Source of the DNA: CAZQAA01 sp964591255
GTDB lineage: Bacteria > Desulfobacterota > DSM-4660 > Desulfatiglandales > Desulfatiglandaceae
Length of the DNA: 19,541 nucleotides
Assembly (NCBI GenBank): GCA_964591255.1
Contig: CAZQAA010000182.1
Coordinates: forward strand, 1-19,541
Direction: 5' to 3'
The position numbers were made by a program, and so were the translations under genes. How positions within the stretch are numbered: position 1 is the first letter of the stretch; the number at the start of each line of letters is the position of its first letter. Of this stretch, positions 8,360-14,753 are shown piece by piece. The notes beneath the pieces were generated by a model, which made no database searches, was not told the origin of the DNA, and saw only the letters and a list, made by a program, of their open reading frames with translations.

Positions 8360-8704
8360 CTATTTTGCCATACCTGCCAGCCGGGAAAAGGAATTTGGAT
8401 CATAAACGGCCATGTCTGCCAATACCTTCCTGTCCAGTTCCACTCCGGCTTTTTTAAGACCGCCCATCAGCTGGCTGTACGACAGGCCGTGTTCCCTGGC
8501 AGCGGCATTAATCCTTATAATCCAGAGTCTGCGAAAATCCCTTTTTTTGTTCCTGCGATCTCTATAGGCGTACATCCCCGCTCTGTTTACCGCTGCTGCG
8601 GCGGTCTTGAATTGTTTTCCAAGACCTCCCCTATAGCCCTTAGCGGCTTTCAGTATCTTCTTCCTCCGTTTCCTTGCCTTAAAGCCTCTCTTTACCCTTG
8701 GCAT
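8360..8704 (-). CDS. rplT: 50S ribosomal protein L20
   Basis: The protein has 114 residues, the standard length, with the very basic N-terminal extension (Met-Pro-Arg-Val-Lys-Arg-Gly and many Arg/Lys to about residue 55) that threads into 23S rRNA during early large-subunit assembly. A globular C-terminal domain follows, containing Trp-Ile-Xaa-Arg-Ile-Asn-Ala-Ala-Ala-Arg and Leu-Asp-Arg-Lys-Val-Leu-Ala-Asp. The ribosome binding site is good (GGAGGG, 6 bases before ATG). It lies 21 bases after rpmI in the conserved infC-rpmI-rplT order. In several bacteria L20 represses this operon by binding its mRNA, but no L20-binding mimic can be confirmed by eye here. Confidence 0.97.
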   Translation of the reverse strand: MPRVKRGFKARKRRKKILKAAKGYRGGLGKQFKTAAAAVNRAGMYAYRDRRNKKRDFRRLWIIRINAAAREHGLSYSQLMGGLKKAGVELDRKVLADMAVYDPNSFSRLAGMAK

Positions 8705-8725
8705 AGTAATCCCTCCATCTATTTC

Positions 8726-8923
8726 CTAACGATAAGGAAGGAGCCTCGCAACCTGTTTCATGTTTGTAGAGTGAACCAGTGTTGATTTTCGTAGCTTCCT
8801 TTTCCTTTTTGTGCTTTTTTTTGTAAGAATGTGGCTTGCAAACGCCCTGTTCCTGCCTATTTTCCCTGAACCGGTAGTGGTAAACCTTTTTGCGGCCCCA
8901 CGGTTAGTTTTTATCTTAGGCAT
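8726..8923 (-). CDS. rpmI: 50S ribosomal protein L35
   Basis: A 65-residue, strongly basic protein of the usual L35 length. It starts Met-Pro-Lys-Ile-Lys-Thr-Asn-Arg-Gly-Ala-Ala-Lys-Arg-Phe, with the typical His-Ile-Leu-Thr-Lys-Lys-Ser near the middle and Leu-Leu-Pro-Tyr at the end. It binds 23S rRNA in the large subunit. The ribosome binding site TTGGAGGTG lies directly upstream of ATG with good spacing. It sits between infC (45 bases upstream) and rplT (21 bases downstream), in their standard order. Confidence 0.97.
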   Translation of the reverse strand: MPKIKTNRGAAKRFTTTGSGKIGRNRAFASHILTKKSTKRKRKLRKSTLVHSTNMKQVARLLPYR

Positions 8924-8968
8924 TTATTACACCTCCAAATCAAATAGAATAAGAATATTATACGTAGC

Positions 8969-9487
8969 TCATTTTGGAACAATAACCATAGTGATCCTGT
9001 TTCTGGCTTCTTGTGTGGGCGGCTTTTCTATCTTTCCAATATCCATAACCTCTTCTGCAACCCTTTTAAGGAGTTCTACTCCTATTTCCGTGTAGGCCAT
9101 TTCACGCCCCCTGAAAAAGACAGTTATTTTTACCCTGTCTTTTTTTTGTAAAAATTTTTTCAGATTTTTCAGCTTAAAGCTCAAGTCATGATCCTCGGTA
9201 TGGGGTCTTAGTTTAATCTCCTTTACCTGGGGGGAACGGCTTTTTTTCTTGGAATCCTGACTCTTCTTGCTTGCCTGGTATTTGAACTTTCCGTAATCCA
9301 TTATCCGGCATACCGGGGGGTTAGCCTCGGGTGCCACCTCTACCAGATCCAGCCCTTCTTTTTTTGCTGTCTCTAATGCATCATACAGTGAAAAGATACC
9401 TAATTGCTCACCTGTTGCCGAGATCAGCCTTACCTTGTCTGTGCGAATAGCCTCATTTACCCTGATTCCATCAACTTTCTTGCCTAT
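8969..9487 (-). CDS. infC: Translation initiation factor IF-3, AUA start codon
   Basis: IF-3 binds the 30S subunit, prevents premature 50S joining and rejects non-canonical start codons and wrong initiator tRNA. A search limited to ATG/GTG/TTG finds only 122 residues from GTG 9337, which lacks the N-terminal domain. Read upstream in frame, the sequence continues as IF-3 (Val-Asn-Glu-Ala-Ile-Arg, then Lys-Val-Arg-Leu-Ile and Leu-Gly-Ile-Phe-Ser-Leu-Xaa-Xaa-Ala-Leu) to an ATA at 9487-9485, 8 bases after a perfect AAGGAGG. This gives 172 residues, the normal IF-3 length. The linker (Val-Cys-Arg-Ile-Met-Asp-Tyr-Gly-Lys) and the C-terminal domain are intact. No ATG, GTG or TTG lies between the ribosome binding site and the conserved region. 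AUU, AUA or AUC starts are known for infC elsewhere and let IF-3 repress its own translation. The thrS stop is 5 bases upstream. Confidence 0.93.
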   Translation of the reverse strand: MGKKVDGIRVNEAIRTDKVRLISATGEQLGIFSLYDALETAKKEGLDLVEVAPEANPPVCRIMDYGKFKYQASKKSQDSKKKSRSPQVKEIKLRPHTEDHDLSFKLKNLKKFLQKKDRVKITVFFRGREMAYTEIGVELLKRVAEEVMDIGKIEKPPTQEARNRITMVIVPK

Positions 9488-9502
9488 GGTTATTACCTCC
9501 TT
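9485..9502 (-). promoter_or_regulatory. infC ribosome binding site with AUA start
   Basis: AAGGAGG at 9502-9496 overlaps the last two codons of thrS, which ends in tandem in-frame stops (TAATAA at 9495-9490). An 8-base spacer leads to ATA at 9487-9485. This strong site next to an otherwise very poor start codon is the arrangement expected for IF-3 autoregulation, as known for the AUU start of E. coli infC. The sequence is seen directly; the regulation is inferred from the family. Confidence 0.85.
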
Positions 9503-11388
9503 TGCCTGTTTTGTTCTAAGATCAGATCAATAAAATCCTTTACTGCCATGAAAGGAAGATTTTGACCGTCCCTCTGCCTCGCGGTTATACCTCCCTTTTC
9601 AGCTTCCTTGTCTCCCACAATCAACATATAGGGAATTTTTTGTAATTGCGCCTCTCTTATTTTAAGCCCCAATTTTTCGTTTCTGAAATCTGCTTTTGCC
9701 CTGATATTTGCTTCAAGCAAAGCTTCCAGGACCTTTTTGCCATAAGATTGGCTCCTGTCTGTGACCGTCATGATCATGGTCTGAACAGGTGAAAGCCATA
9801 AAGGAAATGCGCCACTGTAATGTTCGATAAGGATTCCTATAAACCTCTCTATCGCACCTAAGATAACTCTATGTATCATGACGGGCCTATGTCTTTCGCC
9901 GTCTTTGCCAATATAGACCAGACCAAATTTTTCAGGAAGTGTGAAATCACATTGGATTGTCGCACATTGCCATTCTCTTTCAAGTGCATCTTTCAATTTT
10001 ACATCAATTTTGGGACCATAGAAGGCCCCATCTCCTTCATTAATCTCATACGAAAGGGCCAGATCCTCCATTGCCTGCAAAAGGGCCTTTGTTGCCATAT
10101 CCCAATCTTCGTCACTTCCGATCGATTTTTCAGGGCGTGTGCTGATTTCAAGGGCATAGTCGAACTGAAATATCTGCATAATATCTTTTACAAATTCAAG
10201 AACGCCTTTTATTTCTCCATTGAGCTGATCAGGGGTACATATAATATGGGCATCGTCCTGTGTAAATTCTCTCACCCTGAAAAGGCCATGCAATACACCG
10301 GATCTTTCATGACGATGGACGGTGCCTAACTCAAAATATCTCTTGGGTAGCTCACGGTAGCTTCTAATAGCTGAGGCATATATGAGCATGTGGGCAAGGC
10401 AATTCATGGGCTTTATACCATAAGACTGTTCATCAATGGTTGTAAAGTACATGTTTTCACGGTAATTTTCAAAATGTCCCGATTTTTTCCATAGCTCTGT
10501 CTTCAGTATCTCAGGTCCCTTGACCAGTTCATATCCCCTTTTCAGATGTTCTTGTACCTCAAAATCTTCAAGGAGATGTCTAAGCATGGCCCCATTCGGA
10601 TGCCAGACGATCAGCCCTGCGCCTACCTCTTCATGGGTGCTGAAAATGCCAAGCCGAGGTCCCAAAATAACATGGTTCCGTTTTTTAGCCTCTTCCAGTT
10701 TGTTCAGATATACTTTAAGTCTCTTGCGATCGGCAAAGGCAACACCGTATATCCTGCTCAACATTGCCTTTTTTTCATCCCCACGCCAATAAGCCCCCGC
10801 AACCTTAATAAGACGGAAGGCCTTTATCTTTCCTGTGGACGGTATATGGGGTCCGCGGCACAGGTCTGTAAAACTGCCCTGGGTATAAAGAGACACCTTT
10901 TCAGTGTCCAGGCCATGGATTAACTCTATCTTGTAGTCCTCTCCCTGTTGTTTGAAAAAGTCTACGGCCTCGTCAGCCCGCATCTCCTTTCGTATAAAAG
11001 GGAGGTCAGCCCTGATTATCTCCTTCATCCTTGCTTCTATTTCAGGCAGATCATCTTCCTTAAAAGGTCGTTTATAGTCAAAATCATAGTAAAAACCATC
11101 CTGTATGGCCGGTCCTATAGTCACTTTCACACCCGGAAATAGTTCCTTTACTGCCATAGCCATTACATGGGAGGTGCTGTGCCTGAGAATCTCAAGTCCT
11201 TCATCGGAATCGATATATACAGGTGTTGGCATGGCCTCTGGTTCCACCAAGGTTGAAAGATCCCGGATTTCCCCATTTACCTTAACGGCCACTACACGTT
11301 CAGGTGCCTTCAAACCTATCTGTTTAAGGATTTCTGAAGCGGGCAGGTAACCATCATTAATCTTTTTTTGTGATTGGCCTTTTTCCAA
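9493..11388 (-). CDS. thrS: Threonine-tRNA ligase
   Basis: ThrS charges tRNA-Thr and hydrolyses Ser-tRNA-Thr. The 631 residues hold an N-terminal TGS-like domain (about 1-60), the editing domain with His-Ser-Thr-Ser-His (HXXXH) and Cys-Arg-Gly-Pro-His, and a class II core. The core carries the zinc-binding Cys of Met-Asn-Cys-Leu-Ala-His, motif 2 (Arg-His-Glu-Arg-Ser-Gly-Val-Leu-His-Gly-Leu) and motif 3 (Gly-Ala-Ile-Glu-Arg). A C-terminal anticodon-binding domain begins near Trp-Leu-Ser-Pro-Val-Gln. The chosen start is TTG with GAGG 5 bases before it. The frame is open upstream to a TGA, and the codons just before TTG (Ile-Glu-Val-Glu-Leu from 11400) look like the missing first TGS strand. Translation may therefore begin at ATT 11400, which has no visible ribosome binding site. 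It has its own leader region and heads the translation cluster. Confidence 0.95.
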   Translation of the reverse strand: MEKGQSQKKINDGYLPASEILKQIGLKAPERVVAVKVNGEIRDLSTLVEPEAMPTPVYIDSDEGLEILRHSTSHVMAMAVKELFPGVKVTIGPAIQDGFYYDFDYKRPFKEDDLPEIEARMKEIIRADLPFIRKEMRADEAVDFFKQQGEDYKIELIHGLDTEKVSLYTQGSFTDLCRGPHIPSTGKIKAFRLIKVAGAYWRGDEKKAMLSRIYGVAFADRKRLKVYLNKLEEAKKRNHVILGPRLGIFSTHEEVGAGLIVWHPNGAMLRHLLEDFEVQEHLKRGYELVKGPEILKTELWKKSGHFENYRENMYFTTIDEQSYGIKPMNCLAHMLIYASAIRSYRELPKRYFELGTVHRHERSGVLHGLFRVREFTQDDAHIICTPDQLNGEIKGVLEFVKDIMQIFQFDYALEISTRPEKSIGSDEDWDMATKALLQAMEDLALSYEINEGDGAFYGPKIDVKLKDALEREWQCATIQCDFTLPEKFGLVYIGKDGERHRPVMIHRVILGAIERFIGILIEHYSGAFPLWLSPVQTMIMTVTDRSQSYGKKVLEALLEANIRAKADFRNEKLGLKIREAQLQKIPYMLIVGDKEAEKGGITARQRDGQNLPFMAVKDFIDLILEQNRQRR

Positions 11389-11433
11389 CTCAACCTCAAT
11401 TTCAGGGAAATCACTTCATTGGCATGTGGCGAT

Positions 11434-11485
11434 CAAACAAAGAAAATAAGGCATCCGAGCTAAACAGATTATTTACTCAGATGCC
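11434..11485 (-). terminator. Terminator-like hairpin in the thrS leader, candidate attenuator
   Basis: On the minus strand a 10-base arm at 11485-11476 pairs with 11459-11450 (GGCATCTGAG with CTCGGATGCC, one G-U pair) across a 16-base loop. It is followed by the T-rich run TTATTTTCTTTGTTTG down to 11434. It sits 45 bases upstream of the thrS start and downstream of the likely thrS promoter, so if it works it would stop transcription before thrS. The T-run is interrupted and the loop is large, so termination may be partial or conditional. It could instead act only as an mRNA structure. I see no T-box consensus near it. Confidence 0.5.
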
Positions 11486-11513
11486 TCATAGATGTAATAT
11501 TTTGATGGTGCAA
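11469..11513 (-). other. Possible 14-codon leader peptide before thrS
   Basis: AAGGAG (11524-11519) is followed after 5 bases by TTG and an open frame encoding M-H-H-Q-N-I-T-S-M-R-H-L-S-K. It stops at TAA inside the loop of the terminator-like hairpin. The position, with the stop in the loop and the last codons forming the 5' arm, is what a transcription-attenuation leader peptide would need, since a ribosome on it would cover the 5' arm. Against this, it holds one Thr and one Ile codon rather than a run of Thr codons, and TTG is a weak start. Translation is unproven. Confidence 0.3.
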
Positions 11514-11573
11514 CGATACTCCTTAAAAAAATTAACACGCCAAATCAACATTTTTTAGACAAAACTCACTGAA

Positions 11574-11602
11574 TTTATAAACAATGACGCCTATAAATGC
11601 AA
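11574..11602 (-). promoter_or_regulatory. Possible sigma70 promoter of thrS
   Basis: On the minus strand TTGCAT (11602-11597) and TATAAA (11579-11574) are separated by 17 bases. The -10 box matches five of six consensus bases and the -35 box three of six. A start near 11567 would give a leader of about 180 bases holding the mini-ORF and the hairpin before thrS. It lies in the 296-base gap between rluB and thrS, the place where a new transcription unit is expected. Confidence 0.35.
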
Positions 11603-11629
11603 CCAAAAAATGTATGTTTTGTTTCTTTT

Positions 11630-11663
11630 CAAAGTAGCTAGCCTCGCAGCTAACCTCTCTTTG
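11630..11663 (-). other. Imperfect hairpin between rluB and the thrS promoter
   Basis: On the minus strand CAAAG (11663-11659) pairs with CTTTG (11634-11630). Inside, after an AGAG/TA internal loop, GTTAGC pairs with GCTAGC (one G-U) around a 6-base loop. It begins 22 bases after the rluB stop, so it may end or stabilise the upstream transcript. It lacks a T-run, so it is not a standard intrinsic terminator. The rest of the 296-base gap beyond this hairpin, the promoter, the mini-ORF and the attenuator shows no gene. Confidence 0.3.
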
Positions 11664-11684
11664 CTTCTCATCATCGTTCTAATC

Positions 11685-12401
11685 CTAAACAGATGCAACC
11701 GATTCAATTTCTCCTGCCTCAAGGTGACGATATTCACCGATCTTCAGATTCCCTAATGTCAGAGTGCCAAAACCTATACGTATAAGGTGCACTACTTTGT
11801 ATCCAACTGCCTCCATCATACGCCTTATTTGGCGTGATTTTCCCTGATATATCGTCATCCTGAGCAGACTTTGCCTTTGGTTGCAAGAAATCAGGGTCAC
11901 CTTTGAACGGCCGCTTGGGCCGTCCTCAAGAAGGACTCCCCTCTTTAGTGCCGTTATTGCATCTGGAACTATTTTACCTGAAACCGTTACCTTGTATGTG
12001 CGTGGAATACTGTACCGGGGATGCATCAGGTGATGAGCCCAGTCGCCGTCATTGGTTATGAGCAATAGTCCGAGACTGTCAAAATCCAGGCGACCTACTG
12101 GAAATACTCTCTGCGGGACATCTTTCAATAAATCAGTGATAATAGGTCTTCCCTTTGGATCATTTAAAGAGGTTATATATCCGAATGGTTTGTTTAGCAT
12201 AAGATATAACTTTGATGACGGTTCCGGAATCCTTTTTCCATCCACTTTTATCAGATCGCGATCCCAGGAAGCACATATCCCCGGTTTGGTTACGAGATTA
12301 TTATTAACCGTTACCCGCCCCGATTTGATCCATTGGTCAGCCTTACGTCTCGAAGTTAGACCGGCTGCGGCTATTATCCGGTTAAGCCTTTGAGGTTGCA
12401 T
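11685..12401 (-). CDS. rluB: rRNA pseudouridine synthase, RluB/RsuA family
   Basis: This enzyme isomerises a uridine in rRNA to pseudouridine. RluB acts on 23S rRNA in E. coli, and the genomic position beside scpAB favours RluB over RsuA. An N-terminal S4 RNA-binding domain (Arg-Leu-Asn-Arg-Ile-Ile then Ala-Gly-Leu-Thr-Ser-Arg-Arg-Lys-Ala) is followed by the Leu-Asn-Lys-Pro-Xaa-Gly motif and the catalytic segment Val-Gly-Arg-Leu-Asp-Phe-Asp-Ser-Xaa-Gly-Leu-Leu, with its Asp nucleophile. The C-terminal Lys-Ser-Arg-Gln-Ile-Arg-Arg-Met motif is also present. ATG 12401 fits the family N-terminus. A TTG at 12422 with AGGAAGAG upstream is a real alternative adding seven residues. The gene overlaps the 3' end of scpB by 20 bases (41 with the TTG), implying coupled translation. 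It is about 238 residues long, normal for the family. Confidence 0.92.
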   Translation of the reverse strand: MQPQRLNRIIAAAGLTSRRKADQWIKSGRVTVNNNLVTKPGICASWDRDLIKVDGKRIPEPSSKLYLMLNKPFGYITSLNDPKGRPIITDLLKDVPQRVFPVGRLDFDSLGLLLITNDGDWAHHLMHPRYSIPRTYKVTVSGKIVPDAITALKRGVLLEDGPSGRSKVTLISCNQRQSLLRMTIYQGKSRQIRRMMEAVGYKVVHLIRIGFGTLTLGNLKIGEYRHLEAGEIESVASV

Positions 12402-13035
12402 CCTGGTTTTGCCCTGTTTCAATTTTCTCTTCCTGATTGTCCCTGTTTTGTTCTATGTCTCCTAACCCATTAAGAAATGTCTGCGCAGACTCTTCCACAG
12501 TCTTTTCAGATGTGCCCAATGCCTTTATTTCTTTCAATTTTGGGAGGGAATCCAGGTCCTTCAGGTCGAATACCTCTAAGAATTTTTTTGTTGTCCCGTA
12601 TATGAGAGGTCTGCCCGGCAGATTTTTTCGCCCTACGATTCTGATCAGCCCCTTTTCTAAGAGTGTTTTCAGTATGCCCCCTACATCCACCCCCCTCAGC
12701 CTCTCGATTTCCTGACGGAGTATGGGTTGTTTATATGCAATAATGGCAAGGGTTTCCAAGGCTGCACGGGAAAGTCGGGCAGGTGCAGTCTTCAACATCC
12801 TCAGAATATAGGGGCCATAATCGGATCTGGTCCTGAACTGGTATCCTCCGGCCACCTCTTTGAGGGTAAAACTCCTTCCCATGGACTCATATTCATGCTG
12901 AAGTTCGTTCAGGACCTGTTTTATATGGGAAATGCTTTCATCAGGCAGGCAGGCATGGATATCAGAAGTCGTGAGCGGTTTTTCAGTGCTGAATAGCAAT
13001 GCCTCCACGATGGCTTTAAGTTTTCTGCTCACCAC
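12382..13035 (-). CDS. scpB: Segregation and condensation protein B
   Basis: ScpB is the paired winged-helix subunit of the SMC-ScpAB complex that organises and segregates the chromosome. The protein shows the expected start (Leu-Lys-Ala-Ile-Val-Glu-Ala-Leu-Leu-Phe) and, in the second winged helix, Leu-Ser-Arg-Ala-Ala-Leu-Glu-Thr-Leu-Ala-Ile-Ile-Ala-Tyr-Lys-Gln-Pro, then Arg-Gly-Val-Asp and Gly-Arg-Pro-Xaa-Xaa-Tyr-Gly-Thr-Thr-Lys. It has a charged disordered tail (about 185-217). The start is unsettled. GGAGGG at 13045-13040 best serves GTG 13035 or GTG 13032; ATG 13038 is too close to it, and ATG 13047 and TTG 13056 have no site. All candidates overlap the end of scpA, so translation is probably coupled. 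The smc gene is not in the window. Confidence 0.93.
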   Translation of the reverse strand: MVSRKLKAIVEALLFSTEKPLTTSDIHACLPDESISHIKQVLNELQHEYESMGRSFTLKEVAGGYQFRTRSDYGPYILRMLKTAPARLSRAALETLAIIAYKQPILRQEIERLRGVDVGGILKTLLEKGLIRIVGRKNLPGRPLIYGTTKKFLEVFDLKDLDSLPKLKEIKALGTSEKTVEESAQTFLNGLGDIEQNRDNQEEKIETGQNQDATSKA

Positions 13036-13756
13036 CATTCCCTCCATTCTTGTCAATACAAGGCATCAAACGAATGTCACTTGTAGGCGTTGGCTGGAAT
13101 ACCTTTATAAAACCGGTATGAACGAGTTCCAACATGGCGAGAAATGTTATAATCAATTCCTTGACCGTCATTTCCTTATCAAAGATCTCCCGGAAGAATA
13201 TGGCCCCTTTTTGTCTTAGTTGTGCAATTATTAATTCAATCCTTTCCTTTACCGATAGCCCGTTAGCCTGAATTTTTATGGGAATATCCTCGGATCTTTG
13301 CTCAACAATCCGTTTAAATGCATCTATTAATTGAAAGAGATTGACATCCATCTGGATATTTTCCTCTTCTGCTTGATCTTTTATATAACTTGATATATGT
13401 CGGGCAAAAACGTCCCTATCCAGGATTTCCCTTTCCGAGAGTTCTTCGGCAATCTCTTTTACCCGCATATATTCCAACAGTGGTATCGTGATCTCGACAC
13501 GCGGGTCTTCCTCTTCTTCCCCCTCACTATTTGGGAGCAGCAATTTTGATTTTATGTGAATAAGCGTTGAGGCCATAATCAGAAAATCACCAGCCATGTT
13601 AATATTGAGAGATTCCATCATATCTATATATTCCAGGTACTGGTCCGTTATGGTGGCTATGGGTATGTCAAAGATATCCACCTCATTTTTATATATCAGG
13701 TGGAGGAGCAGGTCCAGGGGCCCCTCGAACACTTCTAATTTTACTTCATAGTCCAT
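13016..13756 (-). CDS. scpA: Segregation and condensation protein A
   Basis: ScpA is the kleisin that bridges the SMC heads and binds ScpB. The 246-residue protein starts with the diagnostic Val-Phe-Glu-Gly-Pro-Leu-Asp-Leu-Leu-Leu-His-Leu-Ile (about 8-20) and Ile-Pro-Ile-Ala-Thr-Ile-Thr-Asp-Gln-Tyr. It continues with Met-Ala-Xaa-Xaa-Leu-Xaa-His-Ile-Lys-Ser-Lys-Leu-Leu-Leu-Pro, an acidic linker (five Glu in a six-residue stretch), and a C-terminal winged helix with Phe-Leu-Ala-Met-Leu-Glu-Leu. Its ATG lies inside the 3' end of trpS (11-base overlap) and it has no clear ribosome binding site, so it probably depends on ribosomes finishing trpS. A short Asn/Gly-rich tail overlaps scpB. Confidence 0.95.
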   Translation of the reverse strand: MDYEVKLEVFEGPLDLLLHLIYKNEVDIFDIPIATITDQYLEYIDMMESLNINMAGDFLIMASTLIHIKSKLLLPNSEGEEEEDPRVEITIPLLEYMRVKEIAEELSEREILDRDVFARHISSYIKDQAEEENIQMDVNLFQLIDAFKRIVEQRSEDIPIKIQANGLSVKERIELIIAQLRQKGAIFFREIFDKEMTVKELIITFLAMLELVHTGFIKVFQPTPTSDIRLMPCIDKNGGNGGEQKT

Positions 13757-14753
13757 TTGGCGCTATTTGATGTAATCCCACAGCATCCCTTACTTGGGCC
13801 ATGGTAGACTTCGCAATTTCCCTGGCCCGCCTGTTTCCCTCTTCCATTATTTCTTTAACCATCTTAATGTCTGACTCCAGTTCTTTCCTCTTTTCTCTTA
13901 TAGGGCTAAGCCCTTTCTTTAGGTTTTCGGCCATCATCTTTTTACAGTCTACACATCCAATAGATGCAGACCTGCATTCATTGGCAATATTTGTTACGGT
14001 CTCGGGATCGGTGTATATTTCATGAAACGAAAAGACATTGCAGATGTCCGGATCGCCCGGATCTTTTCTCCTTGCGCGTTTAGGATCGGTTATCATATAT
14101 CCCACTTTGCTATCGATTGTATCATCCGTATCGGTAAGAAATATGGAGTTGTTATAGCTCTTGCTCATTTTCCTTCTGTCAATGCCAAGCAGTTTTGATG
14201 TGGGTGCCAGAAGGGTCTTGGGAACAGGGAATACCTCATTATAGAGATGATTGAAGCGTCGGGCTATTTCCCTGGTCAATTCCACATGTGGTGCCTGATC
14301 TTCTCCCACAGGAACGCCGTTGGCCTTGTACATAAGGATGTCGGCAGCCTGAAGAACGGGGTACCCCAAAAACCCATAAGTATGCAGGTCTTTTTGTGTG
14401 AGTTCCTGCAATTGCTCTTTATAAGTAGGATTTCTTTCCAGCCAGGGGAGGGGAGTAATCATTGAAAAAATCAGATGGAGTTCCGTATGCTCCCTGACCT
14501 GGGACTGGATAAAAAAGGTGGATAACTCGGGGTCAAGTCCTACTGAAATCCAGTCCATTATGATATCGTATGTGCATTCCCGGATAATGTCCGGATGTGC
14601 ATATTCACTGGTCAGTGCATGCCAGTCGGCGATAAAATAAAAGCAATCATATTCATCCTGAAGCTTTTTCCAGTTCAACAAAGCACCGTATAAATGGCCT
14701 AAATGTATTTTCCCTGTAGGTCTCATCCCACTGACGATTCTCTTTTTACTCAT
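13746..14753 (-). CDS. trpS: Tryptophan-tRNA ligase
   Basis: This class I synthetase charges tRNA-Trp. The 335 residues match the usual length. The HIGH-type motif is His-Leu-Gly-His at 17-20, and Lys-Met-Ser-Lys-Ser is at 195-199. Trp-specific features include Gly-Met-Arg-Pro-Thr-Gly-Lys at 9-15 and Gly-Glu-Asp-Gln at 150-153. Pro-Trp-Leu-Glu-Arg-Asn-Pro-Thr-Tyr-Lys at 103-112 is also typical. A Cys-X2-Cys pair lies in the C-terminal helical region, as in several TrpRS. Its ATG overlaps the TGA of the upstream gene (ATGA), and its end overlaps scpA, so it sits in a tightly coupled operon. The linkage of trpS to scpAB is typical of Desulfobacterota. Confidence 0.97.
   Translation of the reverse strand: MSKKRIVSGMRPTGKIHLGHLYGALLNWKKLQDEYDCFYFIADWHALTSEYAHPDIIRECTYDIIMDWISVGLDPELSTFFIQSQVREHTELHLIFSMITPLPWLERNPTYKEQLQELTQKDLHTYGFLGYPVLQAADILMYKANGVPVGEDQAPHVELTREIARRFNHLYNEVFPVPKTLLAPTSKLLGIDRRKMSKSYNNSIFLTDTDDTIDSKVGYMITDPKRARRKDPGDPDICNVFSFHEIYTDPETVTNIANECRSASIGCVDCKKMMAENLKKGLSPIREKRKELESDIKMVKEIMEEGNRRAREIAKSTMAQVRDAVGLHQIAPNGL

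Noticed and set aside
8335..8403. N-terminal extension of pheS to ATG 8403
   Set aside because: The extra 23 residues do not fit PheS, have no ribosome binding site and overlap rplT.
4567..8785. Long plus-strand open frames opposite merR, pheT, pheS and rplT
   Set aside because: They are antisense shadows of well-recognised genes, with low-complexity or incoherent translations and no ribosome binding sites that matter.
11389..11684. T-box riboswitch upstream of thrS
   Set aside because: I looked for a T-box-like AGGGTGGNACCGCG sequence and a specifier stem and saw neither. The hairpin with T-run alone is not enough.
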